Shown: positions 1 through 8,755, counted from the stretch's first letter. The stretch is 50,136 nucleotides of DNA from an uncultured Alphaproteobacteria bacterium (GCA_902826095.1 CADEDN010000023.1:1-50136); one strand, 5' to 3'. Translations and numbers: made by a program. The notes: a model not told the origin generated them from the sequence alone.

Positions 1-88
1 CGCCGTCAGGCGGCGTCTCGAAGGACGCGCTGCAGCGCATCCGGGATGACCGGGTTGTTGAAGGCGACGCGGAGGCTGCGCCGACGGA

Positions 89-529
89 TCATCGCCGCGC
101 GATTTGGGCCAACCCGACCCGGCGCCAGTCGAATTCGTCGGCGGTCGCCGACGACAGGCCGCGGCGGCGGGCTTCCTGGGCGAGGATTGCGCGGCTGCGG
201 CGCTGGCGGGCGGCATCAATCGCCGCGCGCCGTTTCATGTCGGTCTCAACGCGGCCTTTCGCGATTTTCCGGCCGCGCGCGGCGGTCAGGCGTATTTCGG
301 CGCGGGTCGCGTCGCCGCTGAGCGCGAGCGCGCCGGCGCCGCGCCGTTGGCGGGCCGTGCGCGCCATGGCGAATGCAAAAGCGAAACCGGATTTTTCGCC
401 GAGCGTGCGAAACGCTCTCATCCGATCTCTGATGACGGCGCGGCGGCGCGTCTTCGGGACCTCCATTTTGTCTGGTTGAACCTTGGGGTTGGCGGGGGCT
501 TTTCTAGCGTTTTTCATGGCGCTCAGCAT
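89..529 (-). CDS. Arg/Ala-rich hypothetical protein
   Basis: I do not recognise this 146-residue protein. It is strongly basic, with many Arg and Ala, and reads as largely helical; a second half with 'DMKRRAAIDAARQRRSRAILAQ' style composition could form a basic coiled coil. Codon third positions are GC-rich as in neighbouring real genes, which is the main argument that it is coding, but high-GC shadow frames can look the same. Two nearby Met codons (529 and 517) are possible starts. The stop overlaps another ATG in a short minus-strand frame that runs to the window edge. Nothing in the context gives a function. Confidence 0.35.
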   Translation of the reverse strand: MLSAMKNARKAPANPKVQPDKMEVPKTRRRAVIRDRMRAFRTLGEKSGFAFAFAMARTARQRRGAGALALSGDATRAEIRLTAARGRKIAKGRVETDMKRRAAIDAARQRRSRAILAQEARRRGLSSATADEFDWRRVGLAQIARR

Positions 530-614
530 AACGCCCTTCGCAAAGTGTAGGATGAGATTTTGTTTCGTATAAGGATCAATGACTTAGTATGGTTAACGGA
601 AAAATCGCTCAAAT

Positions 615-1850
615 TCAGTCGAGGGGCAGCGCCATGATTTTCAGCGGCGCCGGGACGGCGCCGGCGCGCAGGGCGCCGCTGTCGTCATAGGCGGGCCAAT
701 TGCTGGTCGCGATATACTGAAATTCGTCGCCCTTGACGACGCCGTGCGTCGGTTCGTTCCACCCGTCAAGATTTTGCGCGAGGATGTCGACCCGCAGGGC
801 GGCGAACCCTTCCTCGTCAAGGCGAATGCGGATGATCCGCTGCGGGTTCGTTCCGTTTTGGACGCCGATCAGGTCGCCCTTGTGCAGATAGAGACCGTCA
901 ATGCCGCCAAGATGCGCGTTTGTCGGGTTGGCGATCGCGGTCGACGCGCCAGTGTTCACGTCGACCGCGAACAATCCGGTCAGATAATCGGCAAGATAGA
1001 GACGCCGCGCTTTTCGATCGAGGGCGATCCCTTGCGGATTGGCCCAGCGCTCGTCGGTTGCAAGAACGCGCGCATCCTGGTCGTTCCTGTCGGCGACGAA
1101 GAGGCGCGGCCGAAGGCTGTCGGACGCGTAGACGGTCTGGCGCCGGTCGATTTCGATGTCGCCGATGAGGGCGTCCGCCGCCGCGATGCGAATGCGCCGC
1201 CGCTCGGCGCCGGTCTTTGCGCCTAGTTCGACGATCGCCGCGAAGGGCGGCTTGTCGCTGCGGCGCTCGAAGGCGAGTTGGTTGTTGATTGCGGCGAACA
1301 CGGAGGCTTTCGTCTGCTCGATGTCGAAGACGCCGCCGTCGAGCAGGGTGAACTCCCGCAAGCCGTCCGACGCTGCGCGCACGGCGCCCGTTCTGACCGA
1401 GCCGATCAGCAGGCGGCCCTTGCGAAGCGAAATCGCTTCGGGCAGCAGGCCATTTTCAGGAAATTCCGAGATGATCCGCGGCGCGCCGATGGGCCTGGCG
1501 TTCGCTTCCATGCGCGCGGCGATCGGCGCGAAGCCCGGCGACGCTTTGAGGCGTTCGAAGGCCTCATGCGCCGGCAAGTCGAGCACGAGCCCGCGATCGG
1601 CGATTTCAGCGGCGAGCGCCAGCGCCTCGCTCTCGCGTCCGGTGAGAAGACGCGTCAAGATGCGATTGCGCGTCAGAAACATGGAGTAGGGGCGCTGCGC
1701 CTGCGCTTCGTCAAGACGGGCGCCGGCGGTCGCAAAATCGTCGATGGCGAACGCCGCCTCGGCTTCCTTCATGATCTCGGCATAGGGGCGGGCGCTTGCC
1801 GGCGATGACAGGGCCGCCAAGGCGAGCGCCAAAAGGAAAAACGGTTTCAT
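615..1850 (-). CDS. Secreted beta-propeller protein with TPR-like N-terminus (SMP-30/NHL-like)
   Basis: A 411-residue exported protein. Residues 1-20 are a clear Sec signal peptide ending near 'SPASA'. Residues 21-115 are helical and resemble a TPR pair. From about residue 125 there is a six-bladed-propeller type region; 'NPQGIALDRKARRLYLADY' followed by 'GLFAVDVNTGAS' matches the blade signature of SMP-30/gluconolactonase and NHL proteins. These families include lactonases and non-enzymatic sugar or ligand binders, so the substrate cannot be named. It stands 52 nt downstream of the HIT gene and may be transcribed with it. The start is the first Met before the signal peptide. Confidence 0.7.
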   Translation of the reverse strand: MKPFFLLALALAALSSPASARPYAEIMKEAEAAFAIDDFATAGARLDEAQAQRPYSMFLTRNRILTRLLTGRESEALALAAEIADRGLVLDLPAHEAFERLKASPGFAPIAARMEANARPIGAPRIISEFPENGLLPEAISLRKGRLLIGSVRTGAVRAASDGLREFTLLDGGVFDIEQTKASVFAAINNQLAFERRSDKPPFAAIVELGAKTGAERRRIRIAAADALIGDIEIDRRQTVYASDSLRPRLFVADRNDQDARVLATDERWANPQGIALDRKARRLYLADYLTGLFAVDVNTGASTAIANPTNAHLGGIDGLYLHKGDLIGVQNGTNPQRIIRIRLDEEGFAALRVDILAQNLDGWNEPTHGVVKGDEFQYIATSNWPAYDDSGALRAGAVPAPLKIMALPLD

Positions 1851-1902
1851 TGAGTGTCCCCGGCAGGATTGCGGCTTTCAGACAAGAACAGGCCGGCCGC
1901 CC

Positions 1903-2343
1903 TCAATTGACAGCGAGCGCTGCGCGGATTCGCGCTGCGAGGTTTTCAAGCTGCGCGATGTCGGCCTTCTTGCCGGCGTGCTGTTTGAGCGGCGCGCCCT
2001 CGAAGATTGGAATGATGTGAAAATGCAGATGGAAAACCGTCTGGCCGGCGGGCGCTCCGTTGAACTGCATGATGCGGACGCCGTCCGGGGAAAGCCCCTT
2101 GACGACGCCATTGGCGACGCGCTGCACGCGCGCGACAAGCGGCCCGAGGTCGGCGGGATCAGCGGCGAGGAAATTCGTGGCGCCGGTCTTTTTTGGAATG
2201 ACAAGGCAATGTCCGTCGCTTTGCGGGAAGATGTCCATGAAGGCAATGGCGACATCATCCTCGAAGATCTTGATCGCCGGCGTCTCGCCGCGAATGATTT
2301 TTGCGAAGATGTTGTTCTGGTCGTAGGGCGCTGTCAGGGACAT
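1903..2343 (-). CDS. HIT family nucleotide-binding hydrolase (HinT-like)
   Basis: A 146-residue cytosolic histidine-triad protein. The catalytic triad HLHFHII is visible at residues 105-111, His107 being the expected nucleophile that takes up the AMP moiety. The N-terminal 'IFAKIIRGETPAIKIFEDD' and 'FMDIFPQSDGHCLVIPK' are classic for the family. HIT/HinT proteins hydrolyse nucleoside phosphoramidates such as adenylated amines; the physiological substrate is usually unknown. It starts 10 nt after the stop of the lipoprotein gene at 2354-2842, suggesting one transcript. Length is normal for the family. Confidence 0.93.
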   Translation of the reverse strand: MSLTAPYDQNNIFAKIIRGETPAIKIFEDDVAIAFMDIFPQSDGHCLVIPKKTGATNFLAADPADLGPLVARVQRVANGVVKGLSPDGVRIMQFNGAPAGQTVFHLHFHIIPIFEGAPLKQHAGKKADIAQLENLAARIRAALAVN

Positions 2344-2353
2344 GGCGTCATCT

Positions 2354-2842
2354 TCAGACTTCGGTCAGGGGCTGGTCGTTCCAGATCATGCGGGTGATGC
2401 GCCAGCCGTCCGCGCTCATTTCGGCGACGATCATGTAATTGCCGGCCTGCGTGATCGACTGGTTTTCGTAGGTGAAGCTCAGCGTGTAGCGGCCGGAGAC
2501 GACGCCGAGCGCGCCTGAAATGTCGACATTGTCGATCTCATGCGTGAAATGCGTCACTCGCGTCGGCTCGGCGCCGTCGGGAAACCAGAACGCCTTCAGG
2601 TTTTTGATGCCGTCCTCCGGCGGCATTCCGCCGCCCGGCATGATGACGGCGCTGCGGTCGAAGAGGGCCAGCACCGCTTTTTCCTGTCTGGCGGCGTCAT
2701 CGAGGAGCCAGGCTTCGACATAGGCGGCGTCGAGCGCGCGGAGCGAGGCTTCATCGCCCGCGGGCGCGGGGGTCTTGACGCAGCCTGTCGCGGCGAGGGC
2801 GAGCGCCATGCCCGCAATCATCCATCCGTATACGCGTGTCAT
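2354..2842 (-). CDS. SnoaL/DUF4440-like lipoprotein
   Basis: A 162-residue predicted lipoprotein. The N-terminus has a hydrophobic segment ending in a lipobox-like 'AATGC' (Cys21), so it is probably lipidated. The mature part looks like a single cystatin-like NTF2/SnoaL fold: 'SLRALDAAYVEAWLLDDAARQEKAVLALFDRSAVIMPGG' at the start and 'GRYTLSFTYENQ...WRITRMIWNDQP' at the end match the DUF4440 pattern. The family includes ketosteroid-isomerase-like enzymes and non-enzymatic pockets, so no reaction is assigned. It lies directly upstream of the HIT gene. Confidence 0.7.
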   Translation of the reverse strand: MTRVYGWMIAGMALALAATGCVKTPAPAGDEASLRALDAAYVEAWLLDDAARQEKAVLALFDRSAVIMPGGGMPPEDGIKNLKAFWFPDGAEPTRVTHFTHEIDNVDISGALGVVSGRYTLSFTYENQSITQAGNYMIVAEMSADGWRITRMIWNDQPLTEV

Positions 2843-2951
2843 GCGAAATTCGTCTCTGTTCCGATTGTTGGAGCGGCTCGCCGCTCATGGCGATTGGAAG
2901 CTTGATTCTGGCCTGACGCAGCTCAGGAATCAATGCGGCGCGGGCGGCGGG

Positions 2952-4103
2952 TCAATCGCCTTCCCGGAAGGGCGTCATTTCGCCGAGCGCGGTCAATTCG
3001 CCGTCGATTTCGCGGCGCTCCTGATCGAGGTAATGGGAAATCGCCGCGCGAAATCGCGGGTCTGCGATCCAGTGGGCGGAAAGGGTCGGGACCGGCTCAT
3101 AACCGCGCGCGATCTTGTGTTCCCCTTGCGCGCCGGCCTCGACGCGCGCGAGCCCATGCTCAATCGCGAACTCGATCGCCTGATGATAGCAGACCTCGAA
3201 ATGCAGGAACGGCCGGTCCTCGGTCCGGCCCCAATAGCGGCCATAGAGCGCGTCGCCGCCGATGAAATTGAGCGCGCCCGCGATCGGACGGCCGGCATGC
3301 TCGGCGACGACCATCATCAGCCTGTCGCTCATCGTCCGTGCGATCTCGCGGAAAAAATCCCGCGTGAGATACGGCCTTCCCCATTTGCGGTCGCCGGTGT
3401 CCTGGTAGAACGTCCAGAACGCGTCCCACAGCCGCTCGTCGATATCGCAGCCCGTCACGCGACGGATCGTCAGCCCTTCGGCCGCTTCGCGCCGTTCGCG
3501 CCTCAGCGCCTTGCGCTTGCGGGAGGCGAGGGCGGCGAGAAAATCCTCATAGCAGCCAAAGCCCTGATTGAACCAGTGATATTGAACGCCGCGCCGCATC
3601 AGCCATCCTTGCGACCGAAATGCGGCGGCGTCGGCGTCGCTCAGAAAATTCGCGTGTACGGATGAAACCCCGAGCCGCGCCGCGAGGTCGCCAAGCGCCG
3701 CCGCGAGCGCGGATTTTCCCGCCGGCGTCGCCGCAAGCAGGCGCGGGCCCGGAACCGGCGTAAACGGCGAAGCGCACAGGAGTTTTGGATAATAGCGCCC
3801 GCCTGATCGCTGATAGGCGTCGGCCCAATGGTGGTCGAAGACATATTCCCCGAAGCTGTGGCTCTTCAGATAGCAGGGCGCCGCGGCGACCAATGCGCCG
3901 GCGCTTTCCATGACAAGGTGAGACGGCGCCCAGCCGGTTTCCGGCGAGACCGATCCGGACGCCTCAAGCGCGTCCAGGAAATGATGGGAGACAAAGGGGT
4001 TGAACGGCGCTTCCGGCGGGTTGGCGAGGCCGTTCCATTGGGTCGCGTCGATGTTGCGAATGGATGCGACCGTCCGCGCGGCCTTATCGCCGCCATCCGC
4101 CAT
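2952..4103 (-). CDS. FemAB-like/COG3146 acyltransferase-family protein
   Basis: A 383-residue cytosolic protein of the COG3146 (DUF482, FemAB-like GNAT) family, annotated generally as peptidoglycan biosynthesis or recognition. Supporting segments are 'NPFVSHHFLDALE' near the start, the basic 'SRKRKALRRERREA' in the middle, and the C-terminal 'GGDALYGRYWG', 'PFLHFEVCYHQAIEFAIEHGL' and 'GAQGEHKIARGY', which are highly typical. The substrate is unknown. The open frame extends 55 codons upstream, but those codons overlap ridA. The start chosen overlaps the ridA stop as TGATG, implying translational coupling. Confidence 0.85.
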   Translation of the reverse strand: MADGGDKAARTVASIRNIDATQWNGLANPPEAPFNPFVSHHFLDALEASGSVSPETGWAPSHLVMESAGALVAAAPCYLKSHSFGEYVFDHHWADAYQRSGGRYYPKLLCASPFTPVPGPRLLAATPAGKSALAAALGDLAARLGVSSVHANFLSDADAAAFRSQGWLMRRGVQYHWFNQGFGCYEDFLAALASRKRKALRRERREAAEGLTIRRVTGCDIDERLWDAFWTFYQDTGDRKWGRPYLTRDFFREIARTMSDRLMMVVAEHAGRPIAGALNFIGGDALYGRYWGRTEDRPFLHFEVCYHQAIEFAIEHGLARVEAGAQGEHKIARGYEPVPTLSAHWIADPRFRAAISHYLDQERREIDGELTALGEMTPFREGD

Positions 4104-4561
4104 CAATCGATCTCGACAATCGCATCGACTTCGACGGCGGCGCCGAGCGGCAGGCTTGGCGCGCCGACCGCCGCGCGCGCATGGCGCCCGGCGTCGCCGA
4201 AGACCGCGACCATAAGGTCCGACGCGCCGTTCGCGACTTTCGGCTGGTCGGTGAATTCCGGCGCGCAATTGACGAAACAGGTGAGTTTGACGATGCGCCG
4301 GACACGGTCGAGATCGCCAAGGGCGGCTTTCATCTGCGCGATCAGGTTGACCGCGCAGGCTTTCGCCGCGTCGGCGCCCGCCTCAATCGCCATGTCGGCG
4401 CCGAGCCTGCCTTTGATGAGCCCGCCGGCGCCCATCGAGACTTGCCCTGAAATGAACAGCTCCCGGCCGCTGATGACGAACGGAACATAATTGGCGACCG
4501 GCGCCACGGGACTTGGAATGGCGAGGCCGAGTTCGGCGAGGCGCTTTTCAATCCGGCTCAT
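4103..4561 (-). CDS. RidA family protein (YjgF/YER057c/UK114)
   Basis: About 152 residues from 'MSRIEKRLAELGL'. It matches the longer RidA subfamily (YjgF-like), with 'GRELFISGQVSM' in the first third and 'RHARAAVGAPSLPLGAAVEVDAIVEI' at the end. RidA proteins deaminate reactive enamine/imine intermediates released by PLP enzymes such as threonine dehydratase, but only part of the superfamily has this activity. The likely start overlaps the dinB stop by 14 nt. The stop overlaps the next start, so dinB, ridA and the FemAB-like gene form a tightly coupled run. An alternative in-frame ATG lies six nt upstream. Confidence 0.87.
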   Translation of the reverse strand: MSRIEKRLAELGLAIPSPVAPVANYVPFVISGRELFISGQVSMGAGGLIKGRLGADMAIEAGADAAKACAVNLIAQMKAALGDLDRVRRIVKLTCFVNCAPEFTDQPKVANGASDLMVAVFGDAGRHARAAVGAPSLPLGAAVEVDAIVEID

Positions 4562-5888
4562 CGGCATCTCCGTCTTCAACCTTGATCCTGTCCGGGCGCT
4601 TCTTCGCATAGTCGCGCCAATTTTGCGACCGCCCGAGCGCGATCGCGCCGTCGCCGAATTTTCGGCGAATGGCGTCGATTGCCTGTTCCTCCCGCCGCAG
4701 TCTGTCCTCGCCTACCGCGAAGAGGTCGGCATGCGCGGCGTCGCTCGCGGGTTCGAGGTCGGAATAGCCGATGCCGATCAGGCGGAAGGCGCGGCCGCGC
4801 GCGTTCTCGGCGAGGAGCGGGCGGGCGGCGTCAAAAAGCGTCCGGGCGAGGTTGGACGAATGCGGCAGCGTCACGCGCCTTGTGATCGTCCGAAAGTCCG
4901 GGGTTTTCAATTTCAACGTCACCACGCGGCCGGCGAGCTGTTTTGCTTTCATGCGCGAGGCGGCGCGTTCGCTGAGGCGCCACAAGACGGCCTCAAGCTC
5001 GGCGATGTCGCGGATGTCGACATTGAATGTGGTTTCGGCGGAGACGCTCTTGGTGTCGCGACTGGCGGAGACGGCGCGCCGGTCTCGCCCATGCGAAAGG
5101 TCGGCGAGGCGAAGTCCGATGTCGCCATAGCGCTTGGCGAGCGCCGACCTGTCGGCTTTTTGTAAGTCGCCGATCGTCTTCAGGCCGTCCATGTTCAGGC
5201 GATTGGCGAAGACGGCGCCGACGCCGTAGATCGCCGACACTGAAAGCGGCGCGAGCACGCTCGCCGCCTCGGCCGCGCCGATCACGGAAAAGCCGTTCGG
5301 CTTGTCGAAATCCGACGCCGTCTTGGCGAGAAATTTGTTGCACGAAAGACCGATTGAGACCGTGATGCCGACTTCCCGCTTGACGGCGCGCTGCAGCAAG
5401 ACCAGCGATTGCGCTGGCGTCTTCCGGTGCAGCCGCTCGGTGCCGGAGAGGTCAAGAAAAGCTTCGTCGATCGACACCGGTTCGACGAGCGGCGTCAGCG
5501 TCTCCATGATGTCGCGCACCTCGCGGGCGGCGAGCGCGTATTTGGCGAAGTTCGGTTTGACGACGACCGCGTCGGGGCAGGCTTTCAGCGCCTTGAACAT
5601 CGGCATGGCGGAGCGGACGCCAAAAGTGCGGGCGATATAGCAGGCGGTGGTGACGACGCCGCGGACGCCGCCGCCGACAATCACCGGCTTTTCAGCGATC
5701 GAAGGGTCGTCCCGCTTTTCGATCGAGGCGTAAAACGCGTCGCAGTCGACATGGGCGATATGGAGCAAATCCAGTTCGGGATGGCGGATGATTCGCCGGC
5801 TTGCGCAGGCGGGGCAAGGGGCGCCGGCCGGCTGATTCGGCCTCGCGCCGCAGTCAAGGCAAAGCCCGGCGCCCGCCAAATCCGCCAT
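4548..5888 (-). CDS. dinB: DNA polymerase IV (Y-family) with N-terminal zinc ribbon
   Basis: A 446-residue Y-family translesion polymerase. Residues 10-28 hold four cysteines (C10, C13, C25, C28), an N-terminal zinc-ribbon typical of one alphaproteobacterial DinB branch. The catalytic metal ligands are seen as 'HVDCDAF' (D48) and 'SIDEAFLD' (D141, E142). The palm/fingers are followed by a helix-hairpin-helix ('VSAIYGVGAVFANRL') and a little-finger domain ending near residue 420. DinB extends mismatched or damaged primer termini with low fidelity. I did not find a convincing LexA operator upstream. It is the first gene of the dinB-ridA-FemAB run. Confidence 0.93.
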   Translation of the reverse strand: MADLAGAGLCLDCGARPNQPAGAPCPACASRRIIRHPELDLLHIAHVDCDAFYASIEKRDDPSIAEKPVIVGGGVRGVVTTACYIARTFGVRSAMPMFKALKACPDAVVVKPNFAKYALAAREVRDIMETLTPLVEPVSIDEAFLDLSGTERLHRKTPAQSLVLLQRAVKREVGITVSIGLSCNKFLAKTASDFDKPNGFSVIGAAEAASVLAPLSVSAIYGVGAVFANRLNMDGLKTIGDLQKADRSALAKRYGDIGLRLADLSHGRDRRAVSASRDTKSVSAETTFNVDIRDIAELEAVLWRLSERAASRMKAKQLAGRVVTLKLKTPDFRTITRRVTLPHSSNLARTLFDAARPLLAENARGRAFRLIGIGYSDLEPASDAAHADLFAVGEDRLRREEQAIDAIRRKFGDGAIALGRSQNWRDYAKKRPDRIKVEDGDADEPD

Positions 5889-6008
5889 ATTCCGGCTCCA
5901 TGCTCCCCGCGTCCCGCGCCGCCGTCACACGATAAACATTCGATTAATACCTTCTGAGCGATATTCCCGTCGATGGTTACCTTTGCATCCCCAGCGTCCC
6001 GAACGAAT

Positions 6009-6407
6009 ATGGCGGCAATGGAGAAAACCGACCCGTCGGCGGCGCCCAAGACCGTGCTCGTTGTCGAGGACAACGAGCTGAACATGAAGCTGTTCAACGA
6101 TCTCCTGGAAGCGCACGGCTATCGCGTCATTCAGGCCCGAACGGGCCCCGAGGCGATCGCCGCCGCGCGCGCTGAAGTGCCCGATCTCATCTTGATGGAC
6201 ATCCAGCTGCCGGAGATTTCGGGCCTGCAGGTGACGCAAGTAATTCTTAAGGATCCGGGGCTCGCCGACATTCCGATCATCGCCGTCACCGCCTTTGCGA
6301 TGAAGGGCGATGAAGAACGCATTCGCGCCGGCGGCTGCCGCGATTATATCGCCAAGCCGATCTCGGTCGTCGCCTTTCTTGATAAAGTAAAAAGATATTT
6401 GGACTAG
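6009..6407 (+). CDS. divK: Single-domain response regulator DivK
   Basis: About 132 residues forming one receiver domain. The acidic pair is 'VVEDNE', the phosphoacceptor Asp is in '[10 protein letters not shown]' (Asp64 from this start), and the conserved Lys is in 'YIAKPIS'. Sequence and position directly before pleD identify DivK, the essential cell-cycle regulator that in Caulobacter is phosphorylated by DivJ/PleC and acts through DivL/CckA to control CtrA. It has no output domain. Two in-frame ATGs (6009 and 6018) are equally plausible starts; an earlier one at 5973 would add a non-conserved leader. pleD follows after 43 nt. Confidence 0.93.
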   Translation: MAAMEKTDPSAAPKTVLVVEDNELNMKLFNDLLEAHGYRVIQARTGPEAIAAARAEVPDLILMDIQLPEISGLQVTQVILKDPGLADIPIIAVTAFAMKGDEERIRAGGCRDYIAKPISVVAFLDKVKRYLD

Positions 6408-6450
6408 CGTTAATGCCGGACCCTGTCGTCTGGATTAATGCGGAGCCGGG

Positions 6451-7833
6451 ATGACCGCGCGCGTACTGGTCGTCGATGACCTCGAACCGAACGTCAAGCT
6501 GCTCGAGGCGAAACTTCGCGCCGAGTATTTCGACGTGCTCGGCGCCTATTCCGGCCGCGAAGCCGTCGACCGCGCGCTGAAGGATCAGCCCGACATCATT
6601 CTGCTTGATGTCATGATGCCGGGCATGGACGGCTTTGAAGCCTGCCGCATCATCAAGACGACGCCCGAGACGGCGCATATTCCAATCGTCATGGTGACAG
6701 CGCTCGATCAGCAGGCTGACCGCGTCGCCGGCCTCAAGGCCGGCGCCGACGATTTCCTGACCAAGCCCGTCGAAGACGTCGCGCTGTTCGCGCGCGTCAG
6801 AAGCCTTTCGCGCCTCAAGATGATGACCGATGAACTGCGCATGCGCTACGCGACCGGCAAGTCGCTCGGCGTGATGAACGCAATCGACGTCACCGAGCCG
6901 GGCGCTGAGTCCAAAGCCCGGATTTTTCTCATCGACGATCAGGCCGATCAAGTCGACCGCGTCCGCTCGCTCCTTAGCGAGCAGCATGAAGTCGCGACGG
7001 AAGTCGATCCGGAAGTCGCGCTCGCCCGCGTCAAGACCGGCGATTTCGACCTCGTGATCGTCAATATGGCGCTTGAAAAAATGGACCCTTTGCGCCTTTG
7101 TTCGACCATCCGCTCCTTTGAGGAAACGCGCCTGACGCCGCTGCTCGCCATCGTCCGCCAGGGCGACACCAGAAAGCTCGTCCGCGCGCTCGACATCGGC
7201 GTCAACGACTATCTCTCACGGCCGGTCGACCGCAATGAATTGACGGCGCGGGTGTCGACGCAGGTTCGCCGCAAGCGCTATGTCGATCAGTTGCGCTCGA
7301 CTTTCGAGGCGAGCCTTGAAATGGCGGTCACCGATCAGCTGACCGGGCTTTACAACCGACGTTATCTCGCCAGCCATCTCTCCGGCATGTTCGACCGCGC
7401 CTTCTGGACCGGCAGGCCGCTGTCATTGATGATCCTCGATATCGACCACTTCAAGAAGATCAACGACACCCACGGCCACGACATCGGCGACAAGGTCATT
7501 CAGGAAATCGCCGGCAAGATCCGCAACTCGGTGCGGGGCATTGATCTCGCCTGCCGCTATGGCGGCGAGGAATTCCTGGTCGCGATGCCGGATACGGATC
7601 GCAATTTCGCCGGCATTGTCGCCGAGCGGCTTCGCCAGGAAATCGCCGATCACGAAGTGACGCTGAACAGCGGACGGGACAGCATCAAGGTGACGGTGTC
7701 GATCGGCATTTCCTCATCCGAAGACGGGCCGAAGGACGACACCGGACAAAAGCTGATCAAGCGCGCCGACGAAGCGCTCTATACGGCCAAGTCCGGCGGC
7801 CGCAACCGCGTCATCCAGAGCGCGGCGGCCTGA
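6451..7833 (+). CDS. pleD: Diguanylate cyclase response regulator PleD (REC-REC-GGDEF)
   Basis: A 460-residue protein with the PleD architecture. REC1 (about 1-120) has D53 in 'LLDVMMPGMD' and K105. REC2 (about 155-275) is degenerate: the acceptor position is Asn205 in 'VIVNMAL' and the conserved Lys position reads 'LSRPVD'. GGDEF (about 290-455) has the active site GGEEF at 371-375 and an inhibitory-site motif RGID at 362-365, so product inhibition by c-di-GMP is expected. PleD makes c-di-GMP at the differentiating pole in Caulobacter. It is probably co-transcribed with divK and converges on rpmG. Confidence 0.95.
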   Translation: MTARVLVVDDLEPNVKLLEAKLRAEYFDVLGAYSGREAVDRALKDQPDIILLDVMMPGMDGFEACRIIKTTPETAHIPIVMVTALDQQADRVAGLKAGADDFLTKPVEDVALFARVRSLSRLKMMTDELRMRYATGKSLGVMNAIDVTEPGAESKARIFLIDDQADQVDRVRSLLSEQHEVATEVDPEVALARVKTGDFDLVIVNMALEKMDPLRLCSTIRSFEETRLTPLLAIVRQGDTRKLVRALDIGVNDYLSRPVDRNELTARVSTQVRRKRYVDQLRSTFEASLEMAVTDQLTGLYNRRYLASHLSGMFDRAFWTGRPLSLMILDIDHFKKINDTHGHDIGDKVIQEIAGKIRNSVRGIDLACRYGGEEFLVAMPDTDRNFAGIVAERLRQEIADHEVTLNSGRDSIKVTVSIGISSSEDGPKDDTGQKLIKRADEALYTAKSGGRNRVIQSAAA

Positions 7834-7857
7834 AAAAAAAGCCGCCCGGCGGGCGGC
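7833..7857 (-). terminator. Intrinsic terminator of rpmG
   Basis: Seven-bp perfect GC stem GCCGCCC/GGGCGGC (7841-7857) with a GGC loop. On the minus strand it is followed directly by a run of eight T, ending at the pleD stop codon. This is a textbook Rho-independent terminator for the leftward rpmG transcript. For rightward pleD RNA the same hairpin lacks a U-tract, so it may only protect the 3' end. Confidence 0.85.
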
Positions 7858-7885
7858 TCCTTCAGCGTGAATTCGGCGGGCGATC

Positions 7886-8053
7886 TTACTTGATCTTGCC
7901 TTCCTTGAACTCGACGTGCTTTTTCGCGATCGGGTCGTATTTTTTCAGCACGAGCTTCTCGGTCATCGTGCGCGAATTCTTCTTGGTCACGTAAAAGAAG
8001 CCCGTGTCCGCGGTCGAGTTGAGGCGGATTTTGACGGTGGTCGGTTTGGCCAT
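7886..8053 (-). CDS. rpmG: 50S ribosomal protein L33
   Basis: A 55-residue ORF starting '[21 protein letters not shown]' and ending in basic '[11 protein letters not shown]', the full length of bacterial L33. It is the zinc-free form, without the CxxC pairs. L33 binds the 50S subunit near the E site. The gene converges on pleD and ends just before the terminator at 7841-7857. The upstream gene on the same strand is greA, 74 nt away. The longer overlapping frame at 7779-8123 is an out-of-frame shadow. Confidence 0.96.
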   Translation of the reverse strand: MAKPTTVKIRLNSTADTGFFYVTKKNSRTMTEKLVLKKYDPIAKKHVEFKEGKIK

Positions 8054-8127
8054 TCTGGGCTCCTTTGGATGAGGCGGCGGAAAATAGCCGGGAAGGGCGG
8101 GGTGTCAAGCCGCCGGGGCCCAAAGGC

Positions 8128-8601
8128 TCAAACGAACTGAACGCGCCCGATCTCGTAGGTCCGCGGGCCGCCGGGGGCCGACACCTCGACGCTGTCGCCC
8201 TTTTTCTTCCCGATCAGCGCGCGGGCGATCGGCGAGGAGATCGAAATCTTGCCGAGCTTCACATCCGCCTCGTAATCGCCAACGATCTGCCAGGTCTTTT
8301 TCTGGTCCCTATCCTCGTCGATCAGCGTGACGGTCGCCCCGAATTTCACGGTGTCGCCGGCGAGCCTTGAGACATCGATGATTTCGGCGCGCGTGAACTT
8401 GTCCTCGAGTTCGAGGATCTGGCCTTCGATCCAGCCCTGACGCTCTTTGGCGGCATGGTATTCGGCGTTCTCCGACAGATCGCCATGAGCCCGCGCCTCG
8501 GAGATCGCCTGAATCACCGCATGGCGCTCGACGTTCTTTAGCCGTTTCAGCTCTTCTTCGAGCCGGACATAGCCGGCGGCGGTCATCGGAACCTTTTCCA
8601 T
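8128..8601 (-). CDS. greA: Transcription elongation factor GreA
   Basis: A 157-residue GreA of normal length. The N-terminal coiled coil carries the signature '[21 protein letters not shown]' (residues about 34-54), with the acidic D/E tip that enters the RNA polymerase secondary channel. The C-terminal FKBP-like domain ends '[18 protein letters not shown]'. GreA stimulates cleavage of backtracked RNA. The start is '[11 protein letters not shown]'; a second Met at codon 6 is the alternative. A strong hairpin lies in the leader 57-82 nt upstream. Confidence 0.96.
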   Translation of the reverse strand: MEKVPMTAAGYVRLEEELKRLKNVERHAVIQAISEARAHGDLSENAEYHAAKERQGWIEGQILELEDKFTRAEIIDVSRLAGDTVKFGATVTLIDEDRDQKKTWQIVGDYEADVKLGKISISSPIARALIGKKKGDSVEVSAPGGPRTYEIGRVQFV

Positions 8602-8657
8602 GGCGTCCTTCTGTCAGGAACCCCCGCGCGCTCTGGCGCCGGGTCAATAGAAAGGCA

Positions 8658-8683
8658 TGGCCGCCTGTTTTCACAGGCGGCCA
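8658..8683 (-). terminator. 11-bp perfect hairpin between the M13 peptidase gene and greA
   Basis: Arms TGGCCGCCTGT and ACAGGCGGCCA pair without mismatch around a 4-nt loop, which reads GAAA, a stable GNRA tetraloop, on the minus strand. It lies 75 nt after the peptidase stop and 57 nt before the greA start. There is no clean T-run on the minus strand, so it could be a weak terminator, an RNA-stability element, or a greA leader attenuator. Confidence 0.5.
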
Positions 8684-8755
8684 CACCCCTTTTCCAGCTC
8701 CAAAATAGGACCGAAGGGCCGATCCTTCAAGCGCCCTCCTTCAAGCGATTGGGGG

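Noticed and set aside
6-92. 28-codon minus-strand ORF whose ATG overlaps the stop of the 89-529 ORF
   Set aside because: Too short, without family or ribosome site, and it runs to the window edge; it could be a coupled gene or a frameshifted tail, but nothing decides.
7080-7290. Frameshift or damage in PleD REC2
   Set aside because: The Asn and Arg substitutions fit the known adaptor-type second receiver of PleD; the reading frame is intact.
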